This document shows positions 8,399 through 17,800 of a DNA stretch of 64,000 nucleotides, piece by piece. Positions within the stretch are counted from its first letter, which is position 1. Each line of letters begins with the position of its first letter. Made by a program: the position numbers and the translations under genes. The stretch spans positions 124,001 through 188,000 of the forward strand of contig NZ_CP060714.1 in NCBI RefSeq assembly GCF_014395975.1, in the 5' to 3' direction. The DNA comes from Diaphorobacter ruginosibacter (lineage in GTDB: Bacteria; Pseudomonadota; Gammaproteobacteria; Burkholderiales; Burkholderiaceae_C). The notes beneath the pieces were generated by a model. It ran no database searches and was not told where the DNA came from. It was given only the letters and a program-made list of their open reading frames with translations.

Positions 8399-9157
8399 TC
8401 ATCTCAGGAAGGCGTCATAGCCCGTCTTCAGGATCAACGCGCTCACCACGAGAATGAAGATGCTACGCACGAACCCCGCGCCATGCTTGAGAGCGAGGTG
8501 GGTGCCAGCCACGCTGCCGATGATGTTGAAGAGCGCCAGAGGAATGGCGTAGTGCCACCAGATGTGCCCCTTCATGCCGAACAGCACCAGTGCGGAGGCA
8601 TTGCTCGCGAGATTCATGAGCTTGGCGGAGGCCGAGGCGTTCAGGAAGTCGTAGCCCAGCAGGCGCACGAACAGGAAGATGAAGAAGCTGCCGGTGCCGG
8701 GGCCGAAAAAGCCGTCGTAGGCCCCCACGGTCAGGCCGATCGCGCAGGCGATGGTCACCTCCCGGCTGCCCTGGTAGCGCGGCGCATGGCTCTTGCCCAG
8801 GTCCTTCTTGGCCAGCGTATACAGCAGCAGGCAGATCAGGACAAAGGGCAGCAGCTTGCGCAGGAACTCGCCGGAGATCAGCGTGACGGCCCATGCACCG
8901 AGAAACGAGCCGGCGAGCGCCGCGCCTGCCGCCGGCAGCAGGGCATGCCAGCGCATCTGCACCTTGCGGCTGAACTGCCATGAGGAGACGGCCGTGCCCC
9001 AGATCCCGCCACTCTTGTTGGTGCCGAGCAGCGTCGCGGGCGGCGCCGTGGGAAACGTAGCGAACAGCGCAGGGACGAGGATCAACCCGCCTCCGCCCAC
9101 GATTGCATCCACAAAACCGCCGAGCATCGAGGCCAGCGAAACGATGATCCATTCCAT
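8399..9157 (-). CDS. TSUP/TauE-SafE family membrane protein
   Basis: A 252-aa integral membrane protein with about eight hydrophobic segments. The N-terminal half carries the TauE/SafE-family signature GGFVDAIVGGGGLILVPAL and the second half the matching repeat VGAYDGFFGPGTGSFF. Members of this family move sulfite, sulfoacetate, sulfonates or other small organosulfur anions, but the substrate here cannot be told from sequence. It is the first gene of a minus-strand run leading into arginase; its TGA overlaps an alternative upstream ATG of the arginase gene. Confidence 0.88.
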   Translation of the reverse strand: MEWIIVSLASMLGGFVDAIVGGGGLILVPALFATFPTAPPATLLGTNKSGGIWGTAVSSWQFSRKVQMRWHALLPAAGAALAGSFLGAWAVTLISGEFLRKLLPFVLICLLLYTLAKKDLGKSHAPRYQGSREVTIACAIGLTVGAYDGFFGPGTGSFFIFLFVRLLGYDFLNASASAKLMNLASNASALVLFGMKGHIWWHYAIPLALFNIIGSVAGTHLALKHGAGFVRSIFILVVSALILKTGYDAFLR

Positions 9158-9425
9158 CCCGCGATTGTCTCATTGACGCATGGGCTTGCCGGGCTCCTTG
9201 CGAGGAGAGCAGCACCGCCTCTTGGCGCTGTCTGCCAGCAACGGCCAGTGCGGTGCCGCCATTGAAAAACATCAGGCAAAAAAAAGCGCCGCATGTGCGG
9301 CGCTTGGGTGAACTGGCATCTTATGGGGGATGCTCGGATATTGTGATGGTGTTCGAATTGTGGCGTCTCCTCGGTCCCCTCGCTGCGTGCCGAGGCGCGC
9401 TTTCGAGTAAGGAGACTGTAATGGT
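9158..9425. other. Intergenic region between the TSUP and amt genes, upstream part
   Basis: No convincing gene in this 268-base stretch. It holds a minus-strand terminator (9278-9305) and an imperfect structured segment in which GTCTCC near 9365 can pair with GGAGAC near 9412, enclosing an inner CCTCGG/CCGAGG stem. Short open frames are present on both strands but none resembles a protein I know. Confidence 0.5.
9278..9305 (-). terminator. Strong intrinsic terminator facing the minus strand
   Basis: A perfect 10-bp inverted repeat (AAGCGCCGCA / TGCGGCGCTT, 9284-9305) is followed, reading on the minus strand, by a run of eight T residues (9285-9278). No recognisable minus-strand gene lies upstream of it; the next gene in that direction is amt on the plus strand. 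It therefore ends either an unannotated small RNA or spurious antisense transcription from the amt control region. Confidence 0.75.
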
Positions 9426-9442
9426 TGCACATCGATAGTGCA
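9426..9442 (+). promoter_or_regulatory. NtrC-type enhancer site upstream of amt
   Basis: TGCACATCGATAGTGCA is a 17-bp dyad with the spacing of the NtrC consensus TGCACC-N5-GGTGCA, differing only at the inner C/G pair. Its centre lies about 114 bases upstream of the start site expected from the sigma-54 promoter, close to the distance of NtrC sites at enteric glnA. This implies nitrogen-limitation control. Confidence 0.7.
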
Positions 9443-9521
9443 TTGGTGATTTCCCCACCCTATTTTGGAGCGTACATCCGCAGGCGCGGCCCCTTTTGAT
9501 GCAGTGCGATGAAAAACACCT

Positions 9522-9537
9522 TGGCACGACTTGTGCA
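9522..9537 (+). promoter_or_regulatory. Sigma-54 promoter of amt
   Basis: TTGGCACGACTTGTGCA has the invariant GG (9523-9524) and GC (9535-9536) separated by exactly 10 bases, and TGGCACG matches the -24 consensus fully. Transcription should start near 9548. This rules out start codons upstream of that point for the amt gene. Confidence 0.8.
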
Positions 9538-9576
9538 TTTTGGTTGCAGATCGTCATCATGGACACGCGGGGAACT

Positions 9577-10920
9577 ATGACAGTGCGCAAGGTTTGTAGC
9601 GGCAAATTCAGGGCCTGGGGATGTGTCGGTGCCTGTGTTGTGGGCCTTCTGCCCCTGCAGGCGCTGGCGGACTCCATGAGCCGTCCATCCGTGGTTCCGC
9701 TCGACGGAATCAGTCCCGTCGACACCGCCTGGGTGATGGTGGCCACCATTCTGGTGCTGCTCATGACCCTTCCGGGCATTGCGCTGTTCTATGCCGGAAT
9801 GGTGCGCAGGAAGAATGTGCTCAACACCATGGCAAGCGTGGTGGCGATCGCGGCCGTGGTGAGCATTCTCTGGCTGGCGCTGGGCTATTCGCTGGCGTTC
9901 ACGCCGGGCAACGGCTGGATCGGATCGGACTCGCGCGCCTGGTTTGCAGGGCTCGAGTTCAGCGCCGTGCACCGCAGTGTGGCGGTCAGCCATCTCGCGC
10001 CGCACCTGCCCGAGGCGGCATTCGCGATGTTCCAGCTGGCCTTCGCGGTGATCACTGCGGCGGTGCTGGTCGGCGCCTGGGTGGAACGCATGCGTTTCGG
10101 TGCGATGCTGGTGTTCGTCGGGCTGTGGAGCCTGCTGGTCTATGCGCCGATCGCTCATTGGGTGTGGGAGCCGGGGGGATGGCTCGCGCGCATGGGGGCG
10201 CTCGATTTCGCGGGCGGCACCGTGGTCCATGTGAATGCGGGCATCGCGGGGCTGGTCTGTGCCTGGATGCTCGGGCACCGCCGCGGTTACGGCCGCGAAC
10301 CTTTCGAGCCCTGCAACCTGGGCTTCACGATGATCGGCGCCTCGTTGCTGTGGATCGGCTGGTTCGGCTTCAATGCAGGCTCGTCGCTGGCCGCTGACGG
10401 GCGTGCGGCCTTGGCGCTGGCCGTGACCCACATTGCCGCAAGCGCGGGCGCGATGGGCTGGATGTTCGCGGAGTACCTGGTGCGCGGCAAGACCTCCCTG
10501 CTGGGCCTGTGCTCGGGCCTGGTCGCCGGGCTGGTGGCGATCACGCCGGCCGCGGGCTTCGTCACACCGCGCAGCGCGCTTCTCATCGGCGCATTGGCGG
10601 GCGTGGCCTGTTACTGGGGCGCTACCAGCCTCAAGCGCCTTCTGGGTGCCGACGATTCGCTCGATGTCTTCGGTGTGCACGGCGTGGGCGGCATCGTGGG
10701 ATCGCTGCTCACGGGAGTGTTCGCCGATCCGGAGATCGGGGGAGCCAGCGGCAGCGTGCTCACGCAGGCCATCGGCGTGCTCGGCGTCGGGGCCTTCACC
10801 CTGGTGGCGACGGCGCTGCTGTTCTGGCTGGTCGACAGCCTGATCGGTCTGCGCGTGGACGAAGAGGCCGAGTATGTGGGGCTCGACATCGCGCTGCACC
10901 GCGAGAGCGCAGGCACCTGA
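9577..10920 (+). CDS. amt: Ammonium transporter
   Basis: Amt proteins conduct ammonium or ammonia into the cell as trimers. The start at 9577 (preceded by GGGGAA) was chosen because the sigma-54 promoter lies inside any longer frame; it gives 447 aa. Residues 1-32 form a signal-peptide-like N-terminus ending QALADS, followed by the Amt core with eleven predicted helices, the motif FYAGMVRRKNVLNTM and the twin pore histidines, His218 in TVVHVNAG and His368 in GVHGVGG. No glnK gene is adjacent, unlike most amt loci. Expression is expected under nitrogen limitation through NtrC. Confidence 0.93.
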   Translation: MTVRKVCSGKFRAWGCVGACVVGLLPLQALADSMSRPSVVPLDGISPVDTAWVMVATILVLLMTLPGIALFYAGMVRRKNVLNTMASVVAIAAVVSILWLALGYSLAFTPGNGWIGSDSRAWFAGLEFSAVHRSVAVSHLAPHLPEAAFAMFQLAFAVITAAVLVGAWVERMRFGAMLVFVGLWSLLVYAPIAHWVWEPGGWLARMGALDFAGGTVVHVNAGIAGLVCAWMLGHRRGYGREPFEPCNLGFTMIGASLLWIGWFGFNAGSSLAADGRAALALAVTHIAASAGAMGWMFAEYLVRGKTSLLGLCSGLVAGLVAITPAAGFVTPRSALLIGALAGVACYWGATSLKRLLGADDSLDVFGVHGVGGIVGSLLTGVFADPEIGGASGSVLTQAIGVLGVGAFTLVATALLFWLVDSLIGLRVDEEAEYVGLDIALHRESAGT

Positions 10921-10991
10921 ACCACAGGGGTGCGGGCTGGTGCATGCGACCGTGAGCACAGTGAGGTTCGATCATCATGGGAGAAAACGAC

Positions 10992-11297
10992 ATGAGCGAA
11001 AACGATCGCCTGGCCATCGCCGCGCACCTGCATGTCCTGCTGCGACGTCACACCGGACGCGTGACCGACACCGAGTGGATGGCAGCCAATCCGGAATATG
11101 CGCTGGCGATCATCACCTTCGCACGCACGCACGCGCAAAGCCACAGCGTGCCGGAGCTTCCCGAATGGGCCGCGCGCCTCGAGGCCGCATGGCTTGAGGA
11201 GCCTGAGACCCGGCAGCGCGTCCCGCTCGCCCAGCGCGCAGGCGACATGCTCCGGCAACGGCTGGAGGAGCGGAAGTACGTGGGACGATTGCGCTGA
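10992..11297 (+). CDS. Hypothetical protein
   Basis: I do not recognise this 101-aa protein. GGGAG nine bases before the ATG at 10992 favours this start over an in-frame ATG 15 bases earlier. The product is soluble and mostly helical by composition, with the segments WMAANPEYALAIITFART and LEAAWLEEPETRQRVPLAQR and a basic C-terminus. It begins 71 bases after amt on the same strand, with no terminator between them, so it may be co-transcribed with amt. No membrane segment, signal peptide or cysteine is present. Confidence 0.6.
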   Translation: MSENDRLAIAAHLHVLLRRHTGRVTDTEWMAANPEYALAIITFARTHAQSHSVPELPEWAARLEAAWLEEPETRQRVPLAQRAGDMLRQRLEERKYVGRLR

Positions 11298-11433
11298 CAG
11301 TTGTTGGCAAAGCGCGGAGTGGCGCGCGCCGCCTTGTGATCCCCCGGTTCGCGCGGGCCATCTGGTCCCATGCGCCTGGAAGTCGATGTTGCCCGCTGAT
11401 ACAGTCCCCGCAACTTCATTGATGGACGGACAC

Positions 11434-12927
11434 ATGCGAAAGTTGAAAGCAGCTGCCACGGCATATCTTCTCGGCATGGCCTGGATGGGATCGGTGGCGA
11501 TGGCGGCCTCCGGTTTCACGGTCAGCCCCGGCAACTGGGTGGTGACGGATGAGGTCAACGGCCAGCCGGGCCGAGGCATGGGCATCGAGGTGCGTGATGG
11601 CACGCTGGTGATGGCCGTCTACAACTACACGCCCACGGGACAGGCCACCTTCCATCTGACGGCGGGAGCCATGAACGGCAACAGCTTCAGCGGGCAATTG
11701 ATGGAGTACAAGGGCGGGCGCTATTTCGGTGGCCCGGCGCTGGATGCTGCAGAAACCGGATCGGCGGGGGCAGTCGAACTGCAGTTCACCGACGCAACTC
11801 GAGGCACGATCAAGTTCCCAGGGGAGCAGGCCAAGGCCATTTCCCGTTTCCAGTTCGATGGATTGCAGCCCACCCAGTTCTTGCGCAAGGACTTTCTCGA
11901 GTACTGGTTCGTGGCCGAACTCGACGCACACAACAAGCCCACCAGCGCCTATCCCCTGATCATCACGGACGACGCGCAGGGTCTTCGAACCAACAAAGGC
12001 GCATGCCAGAACGCCGTTGTCGACGGCAGCATCACCTTCAGTTGCCGGACGGGCTGGCAGGCTCCGGACTCTTATGCGGACGTGAGCTTCCAGCGATTTG
12101 ACCGCCAGCTGGAGGGCTCGGTGACGAGGTCGTTCTCTGCGGGCAAACGCAGGCTTGTCGGGGTGCGGATGGCCGCGGGTAATGTGGGACCCAATACCCG
12201 CCCTCAGTACGACACACCGACCACGGGTTGGGCCGATCCGGCCAAGAGCTATAGCGTGCCTCAGTCCGGCATGTGGATCATCAACTCGGAGAACACCGGC
12301 CGGCCTGGACGTGGCCTGTCGCTGGATCTGCAGGCCTCCACGCTGGTTGTGCAGGTGTACGCGTACGAAGCGGATGGGAGCCCGACGTTCCGCATTGGAT
12401 CAGGAAGCTATGTGGAGGGTGAAAGCTCCGTGCCGCTGATGAAAGTACGAGGAGGCCGACACTATGGTGGGGGCGCGCAGTCCGGCGTGGATGCTGGAAG
12501 CGACGGCAACGCGCAGATTCGCTTCACGTCGCCGACCACGGGCCAGATCCGGCTGCCCGGCGAGCAGTGGACGGACATGCAGAAGTTCAGTGTGGGCGCT
12601 GACGCACCTGCGGCCGAGAGCTTGCTGGGACAATGGCTGGTGTGGAACGAGGGCGAATTCAGCAGCTACATCTCCACCGTGCTCAACTTGACGAGGGTGG
12701 AGAACGGCCGCGCTACGGACGACGCTGGTGCGGCTCGATGCTGGTTCGAGAGCACGCCCCAGGGCACCGTGCGATGCCAGGGGCCACGCGACGAGTACCG
12801 CTTCACACCCTCCTACGGCAACGGCACTTCGGTGGGACAGGCAATGAACGACGATCGTGATCAGATCGTCGTGTGGCGCATCAAGGATCGATATGGTGTT
12901 GCAGCAGGTGCGTTGAGCAAGCCATGA
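11434..12927 (+). CDS. Secreted protein built from two tandem copies of a ~245-residue unit
   Basis: A 497-aa protein of unknown function. MRKLKAAATAYLLGMAWMGS begins a Sec signal peptide cleaved near residue 24 (AMA/ASG); an ATG 12 bases upstream is an alternative start. The mature part is an internal duplication. Module A (about 33-142), with WVVTDEVNGQPGRGMGIEV and a GGRYFGG motif, recurs as A' (277-386) with WIINSENTGRPGRGLSLDL and GGRHYGG. Module B (148-245) recurs as B' (397-490), each with a cysteine pair (Cys191/204 and Cys436/448) at the same 244-245 residue offset, probably disulfides. Beta-rich and apparently periplasmic or exported. No enzyme motif recognised; it stands alone between amt and the GMC gene. 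Confidence 0.8.
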   Translation: MRKLKAAATAYLLGMAWMGSVAMAASGFTVSPGNWVVTDEVNGQPGRGMGIEVRDGTLVMAVYNYTPTGQATFHLTAGAMNGNSFSGQLMEYKGGRYFGGPALDAAETGSAGAVELQFTDATRGTIKFPGEQAKAISRFQFDGLQPTQFLRKDFLEYWFVAELDAHNKPTSAYPLIITDDAQGLRTNKGACQNAVVDGSITFSCRTGWQAPDSYADVSFQRFDRQLEGSVTRSFSAGKRRLVGVRMAAGNVGPNTRPQYDTPTTGWADPAKSYSVPQSGMWIINSENTGRPGRGLSLDLQASTLVVQVYAYEADGSPTFRIGSGSYVEGESSVPLMKVRGGRHYGGGAQSGVDAGSDGNAQIRFTSPTTGQIRLPGEQWTDMQKFSVGADAPAAESLLGQWLVWNEGEFSSYISTVLNLTRVENGRATDDAGAARCWFESTPQGTVRCQGPRDEYRFTPSYGNGTSVGQAMNDDRDQIVVWRIKDRYGVAAGALSKP

Positions 12928-12972
12928 GGTTCCTGCATATCCCGTACTTTCCGTACGGGTGACCCGGCAGGG

Positions 12973-14643
12973 TCACTGCCCGTTGCGGATCCACTGCGAT
13001 GCCATCTCCGCCATCATCAGGGTGGGCGAGTTGGTGTTGCCGCTCGTGATGGTCGGCATCGCGCCCGCATCCACCACGCGCAGGCCCGCGATGCCGCGCA
13101 CGCGCAGGTGCGAGTCGAGCACGGCCATCGGGTCGTCGTCCCGGCCCATGCGGGTGGTGCCCACGGGATGGAAGATGGTGGTGGCGATGTCGCCCGCAAG
13201 ACGCGCCAGGTCTTCGTCGGTCTCGTACTGCGGGCCGGGCTTCCATTCCTCGGGCGAGTATTTCGCGAGCGCCGGCTGGGCGCAGATGCGGCGCGTCACC
13301 CGCAGGCTGTCGGCGGCCACCTTGCGGTCGGCGTCGGTCGAGAGGTAGTTGGGCGCGATCGCGGGCGCCGCTTTGAAATCCGCATGCTTGATCGTCACCG
13401 TGCCGCGGCTGGTCGGGTTCAGGTTGCACACGCTGGCCGTGAATGCGGGGAAGCTGTGCAGCGGCTCGCCGAACGCATCGAGCGAGAGCGGCTGCACGTG
13501 GTACTGGATGTTGGGGTGCGCCATCTCGGGACTGCTGCGAGTGAATGCGCCGAGTTGCGATGGCGCCATGCTCATGGGGCCGCTGCGCATGAACGCGTAC
13601 TCGAGGCCGATCTTCGCCTTGCCGACGAGGCTGCTGGCCAGCACGTTGAGCGTGGGCACGTTCTTCACCTTGTAGACGGCGCGGATCTGCAGATGGTCCT
13701 GCAGGTTGGATCCGACGCCGGGCAGGTCGCGCACCACATCGATGCCGTGCTGCCTGAGCAGGCCGGCCGGGCCGATGCCCGAGAGCTGCAGCAGCTGCGG
13801 CGAATTCACGGCACCGGCGCAGAGGATCACCTCCTGGTGCGCCTTCACGGTGACCATCTCCTGGCCGGTCCACACCTGCACGCCGGTGCAGCGCTGCACT
13901 CCATTGGCCTCTGTCTCGACGATGAGCTTCGATGCCTGTGCGTTCGTCCACATCTCGAAGTTCGGGCGGCCGTAGCAGGTGGGACGCAGGAACGCCTTGG
14001 CCGTGTTCCAGCGCCAGCCGGATTTCTGGTTCACCTCGAAGTAGCCCACGCCCTCGTTCGTGCCGCGATTGAAATCGTCCGTGGCGGGAACGCCCGCCTG
14101 CGTGGCGGCCTGTGCGAATGCGTCGAGGATGTCCCAGCGCAGCCGCTGCTTTTCCACGCGCCACTCGCCGGAGCCACCCGTGCTCTTGCTGCCGTGCAGG
14201 CGCTTGAAGGCGTCGTCGGCCCTGGCGGGATCGTCGAGGCGCCAGTGGTCCTCGTGGCGGCGGAAGGCCGACAGCACGTTGTCCCAGCGCCAGGCGTCGT
14301 CACCCGTGACCTGCGCCCAATGCTCATAGTCGCGCGCCTGGCCGCGCATGTAGATCATGCCGTTGATGCTGGAGCAGCCGCCGAGCGTCTTGCCGCGCGG
14401 ATAGCGCAGCGTGCGGCCATTCAGGCCCGGATCGGGCTCGGTGTTGTAGAGCCAGTCGGTGCGCGGGTTGCCGATGCAGTACAGGTAGCCCACGGGAATG
14501 TGGATCCAGTGGTAGTCGTCGCGGCGTCCGGCCTCGATGAGCAGCACGCTCTTTTGCTTGTCTGCGCTCAGACGGTTGGAGAGCAGGGCGCCTGCCGTGC
14601 CGCCGCCGATGATGATGTAGTCGAATTCGGTGTTGTCGCTCAT
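12973..14643 (-). CDS. GMC-family FAD-dependent oxidoreductase (choline/alcohol dehydrogenase type)
   Basis: A 556-aa flavoprotein of the glucose-methanol-choline family, which oxidises alcohols to aldehydes or ketones. It has the N-terminal Rossmann motif IIIGGGTAGALLSNRLS, GMC signature 1 near GKTLGGCSSINGMIYMRG, signature 2 GAVNSPQLLQLSGIGP, and a C-terminal catalytic region with VGTTRMG and the late segment GNTNSPTLMMAEMAS. Family databases often name such proteins choline dehydrogenase (BetA), but no betaine genes are nearby, so the substrate is open. It lies 158 bases downstream of the large FAD/Fe-S oxidoreductase on the same strand, making a joint oxidation pathway plausible. Confidence 0.88.
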   Translation of the reverse strand: MSDNTEFDYIIIGGGTAGALLSNRLSADKQKSVLLIEAGRRDDYHWIHIPVGYLYCIGNPRTDWLYNTEPDPGLNGRTLRYPRGKTLGGCSSINGMIYMRGQARDYEHWAQVTGDDAWRWDNVLSAFRRHEDHWRLDDPARADDAFKRLHGSKSTGGSGEWRVEKQRLRWDILDAFAQAATQAGVPATDDFNRGTNEGVGYFEVNQKSGWRWNTAKAFLRPTCYGRPNFEMWTNAQASKLIVETEANGVQRCTGVQVWTGQEMVTVKAHQEVILCAGAVNSPQLLQLSGIGPAGLLRQHGIDVVRDLPGVGSNLQDHLQIRAVYKVKNVPTLNVLASSLVGKAKIGLEYAFMRSGPMSMAPSQLGAFTRSSPEMAHPNIQYHVQPLSLDAFGEPLHSFPAFTASVCNLNPTSRGTVTIKHADFKAAPAIAPNYLSTDADRKVAADSLRVTRRICAQPALAKYSPEEWKPGPQYETDEDLARLAGDIATTIFHPVGTTRMGRDDDPMAVLDSHLRVRGIAGLRVVDAGAMPTITSGNTNSPTLMMAEMASQWIRNGQ

Positions 14644-14800
14644 GGATACCGGATGCCTTGCCCTGCACGGGCCTTGTGTCTCGTGCAGTCATTGTGCAAA
14701 AAGGCATGGCGGTGTCGAGAGGGGAAGCGCTGATCTGCTATTGATTTTGTGGCGCGAGTCAGACGCCGTCAGCCGCTTCCGGCAGCTTTGTGATGTTTTC

Positions 14801-17800
14801 TCAAAGCATGAGCGACTCCAGCAGCCGCGCCACATGCACCGCCTCGCGCTGTGCCCCGTCGGCGATCTGGTGGCGGCAGCTCGTGCCGTCGGCCACCACG
14901 ATCGCATCGGGCTGCCGGCGGATGGCGGGCAGCAGCGCGGCCTCCGCCATCTGCATCGAGACCTCGTGGTGCCTGGCCTCGTAGCCAAAGCTGCCGGCCA
15001 TGCCGCAGCAACTGGTCTCGATCAGTTCCGCCCGGGTTTCGGGAATGAGCCCGAGCACGTCCATGATCGGCGTGACGGCGCCGAATGCCTTCTGGTGGCA
15101 ATGGCCATGCAGCAGGATCTGCCTGCCGGCGGGACGCAGCTTCAGCGCGAAGCGCCCGGCCTTGATCTCCCGGGCAATGAACTCCTCGAACAGCAGCGCC
15201 TGTTTCGACACGGCGACGGCCTTGTCGCCAAGGCCCAGCACCAGGGCCTCGTCGCGCAGCGTGAGCAGGCACGAGGGCTCCAGGCCGACCACCGCGACGC
15301 CGGCCTGCGCGAGGGGGAGCAGCGCGTCGATCAGGGCGCCGGCGCGCTCGCGTGCCTCATCCACCATGCCGCCCGCAAGATAGGTGCGGCCGCAGCAGTG
15401 GTGGCTGCCTTGGCCTTTCTCGACGGTGTGGAGCACATAGCCCGCCGCCTTGAGCACGCGCGCTGCCGCCAGGGCGTTCTCGGTTTCGAACGTGCCGTTG
15501 AAGGTGTCGACGAACAGCACCGCGGCCTTCCTGTGGGCACGCGATGCGGCGAGCGTGGATTCGAGATCGGAGAACAGCGCGCGGTCCTCGTCCTGCATGT
15601 GCCAGAACGTGTCGCTGCGCCATGCGGGCAGGCTGCGGCGGGCGGACAGGCCGAGCATCTTCTCGCCCAGCCATGCCGCGCCGGGCAGGGTGTTGCGCAG
15701 ATTCATGAGCCATGAGAACTGGCTGGCCTTCGCGGCATAGTCAGGTAGCCTGGCGATGAGCCGGTCCTTGAGCGTGTGGCCGTGCCGGGCCTTGTAGTGC
15801 GAGAGAAATTCGATCTTCATCTTCGCCATGTCCACGCCGGTCGGGCAGTCGCGCTTGCAGCCCTTGCAGCCCACGCACAGATCCATGGTGTCGTGCATTT
15901 CCTCGCTGGTGAAGGCGTCGGGCCCCAACTGGCCGGACAGGGCCAGGCGCAGCGTGTTGGCGCGGCCGCGCGTGAGGTGCTGCTCGTCGCGCGTGACGCG
16001 GTAGCTCGGGCACATGGTGCCGGCGTCGAACTTGCGGCAGGTGCCGTTGTTGTTGCACATCTCCACGGCCTTGGCGAAACCTCCGGTCACATCGCCGCCG
16101 GTGCCGGGCGCGGTGATCTCCTCCGTGACCGGGTCGGCGTTCACGTTCCATGCGGACCAGTCGAGCGCGGGCGTGATCGGGATGCGCCTGTAGGGCCTGC
16201 CGCTGCTCTCGGGTGCGAAGCGGAACAGCGTGCCGTCGTCCATGCGCGGCGTGTCGATGATCTTGCCGGGGTTGAACAGGCAGAGCGGGTCCATCTGCTG
16301 CTTGATGGCTCGGAACGCCTCGTTGAGGGCGGGGCCGAACTGCCATTCGATCCACTCGCCACGGCACAGCCCGTCGCCGTGTTCGCCGCTGAAGGCGCCC
16401 TTGTACTTGCGCACCAGCTCCGCAGCCTCTTCACCGATGGCGCGCATCTTGGCCGCGCCGCCCAGCGGACCGTCGATGCGCATGTCGAGGATCGGGCGCA
16501 CGTGCAGCGTGCCGACGGAGGCGTGGGCGTACCAGGTGCCGCGCGTGCCGTGCCGTGCGAAGACCTCGGTGAGCGCATCGGTGTACTCGGCAAGGTGTTC
16601 GAGCGGCACGGCGCAGTCCTCGATGAAGCTCACCGGCTTGCCGTCGCCCTTCAGGCTCATCATGATGTTGAGGCCGGCCTTGCGAACCTCCCACAGGTTC
16701 TTCTGCGGCGCATCGTCGGGCATCTCGACGACGGTTCCGGGCAGGCCGAGATCGCCCATCAGTTCGACGAGCTGCCGCAGCCGGGGCCGCAGTTCCTCCT
16801 TGCTCGCGCCCGCGAACTCGACCAGCAGGATCGCGGCGGGCGTGCCGTTGATCAGCGCGGTCTCCATGGTAGGGCGGAATGCGGGGTTGCTCAGCGCGAG
16901 ATCGATCATCGTGCGGTCGACCAGCTCCACCGCGCAGGGGCCGAGTTTCACGATGTGCTGGGCGGAGTCCATCGCGCGATGGAAGGACTCGAAGTTCACG
17001 ACCCCCAGCACCTTGGATTTCGGCAGCTCCGACAGTTGCAGCGTGAGGCTCTTCGTATAGGCCAGCGTGCCCTCCGAGCCGATCAGCAGGTGCGCGAGAT
17101 TCACCGAACCGTCGCCGGTGTACGGGCGCTCGTTCTGGTTGTGGAAGATGTCGAGGTTGTACCCCGCCACCCGGCGCATCACCTTCGGCCAGCGGGCCTC
17201 GATGTCCGCCTGGTGCTGGCGAGCGAGCGAGCGCACGAACCCGGCCAGCTTCGCCTCCTTCGCACCCAGGCTGGCAACGGGGCCGAAGTTCAGCAGATCG
17301 CCGCTCGACAGCCAGGCGCTCGCGCCGAGCACGTTGTGCACCATGTTGCCGTAGCGGATCGAGCGCGATCCGCAGGAGTTGTTGCCCGCCATGCCGCCCA
17401 GCGTGGCCTGCGCGCTGGTGGACACGTCCACCGGATACCAGAGCCCATGGGGCTTGAGCTGCGCGTTGAGGTGATCGAGCACGATGCCAGGCTCCACCGT
17501 CGCCGTGCCGTTCTTCACGTCGATGTCGAGCACCTTGCGGAAGTGCTTGGTGTTGTCCATCACCAGCGCGGCGCCGGTGGTCTGGCCGCACTGGCTCGTG
17601 CCCCCGCCGCGCGGCAGCACGGGTACCTTGAGATCGCGTGCGATGGCCAGCGCGGTGGTGATGTCGTCCTCGGTCTTCGGGACCATCACCCCTGCCGGCA
17701 TGATCTGGTAGATCGATGCGTCCGTCGCATAGCGGCCGCGCGAGGCGGCATCGAACATCACCTCGGCCTGCGTCTCCTTGCGCAGCCGCTGCTCCAGCGC

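Noticed and set aside
9158..9425. Riboswitch (glycine or S-adenosylhomocysteine type) in the structured segment near 9365-9417
   Set aside because: The conserved core sequences of those riboswitches could not be found and no suitable gene lies directly downstream.
9421..9438. A five-codon mini-ORF (ATG to TAG) after AAGGAG upstream of amt, possibly a leader peptide
   Set aside because: It overlaps the NtrC dyad and lies upstream of the sigma-54 transcription start, so it would not be in the amt mRNA.
9496..9576. Longer amt start codons at 9496 and 9559
   Set aside because: The start at 9496 lies upstream of the sigma-54 promoter. The ATG at 9559 has no ribosome-binding site, while 9577 has GGGGAA in front.
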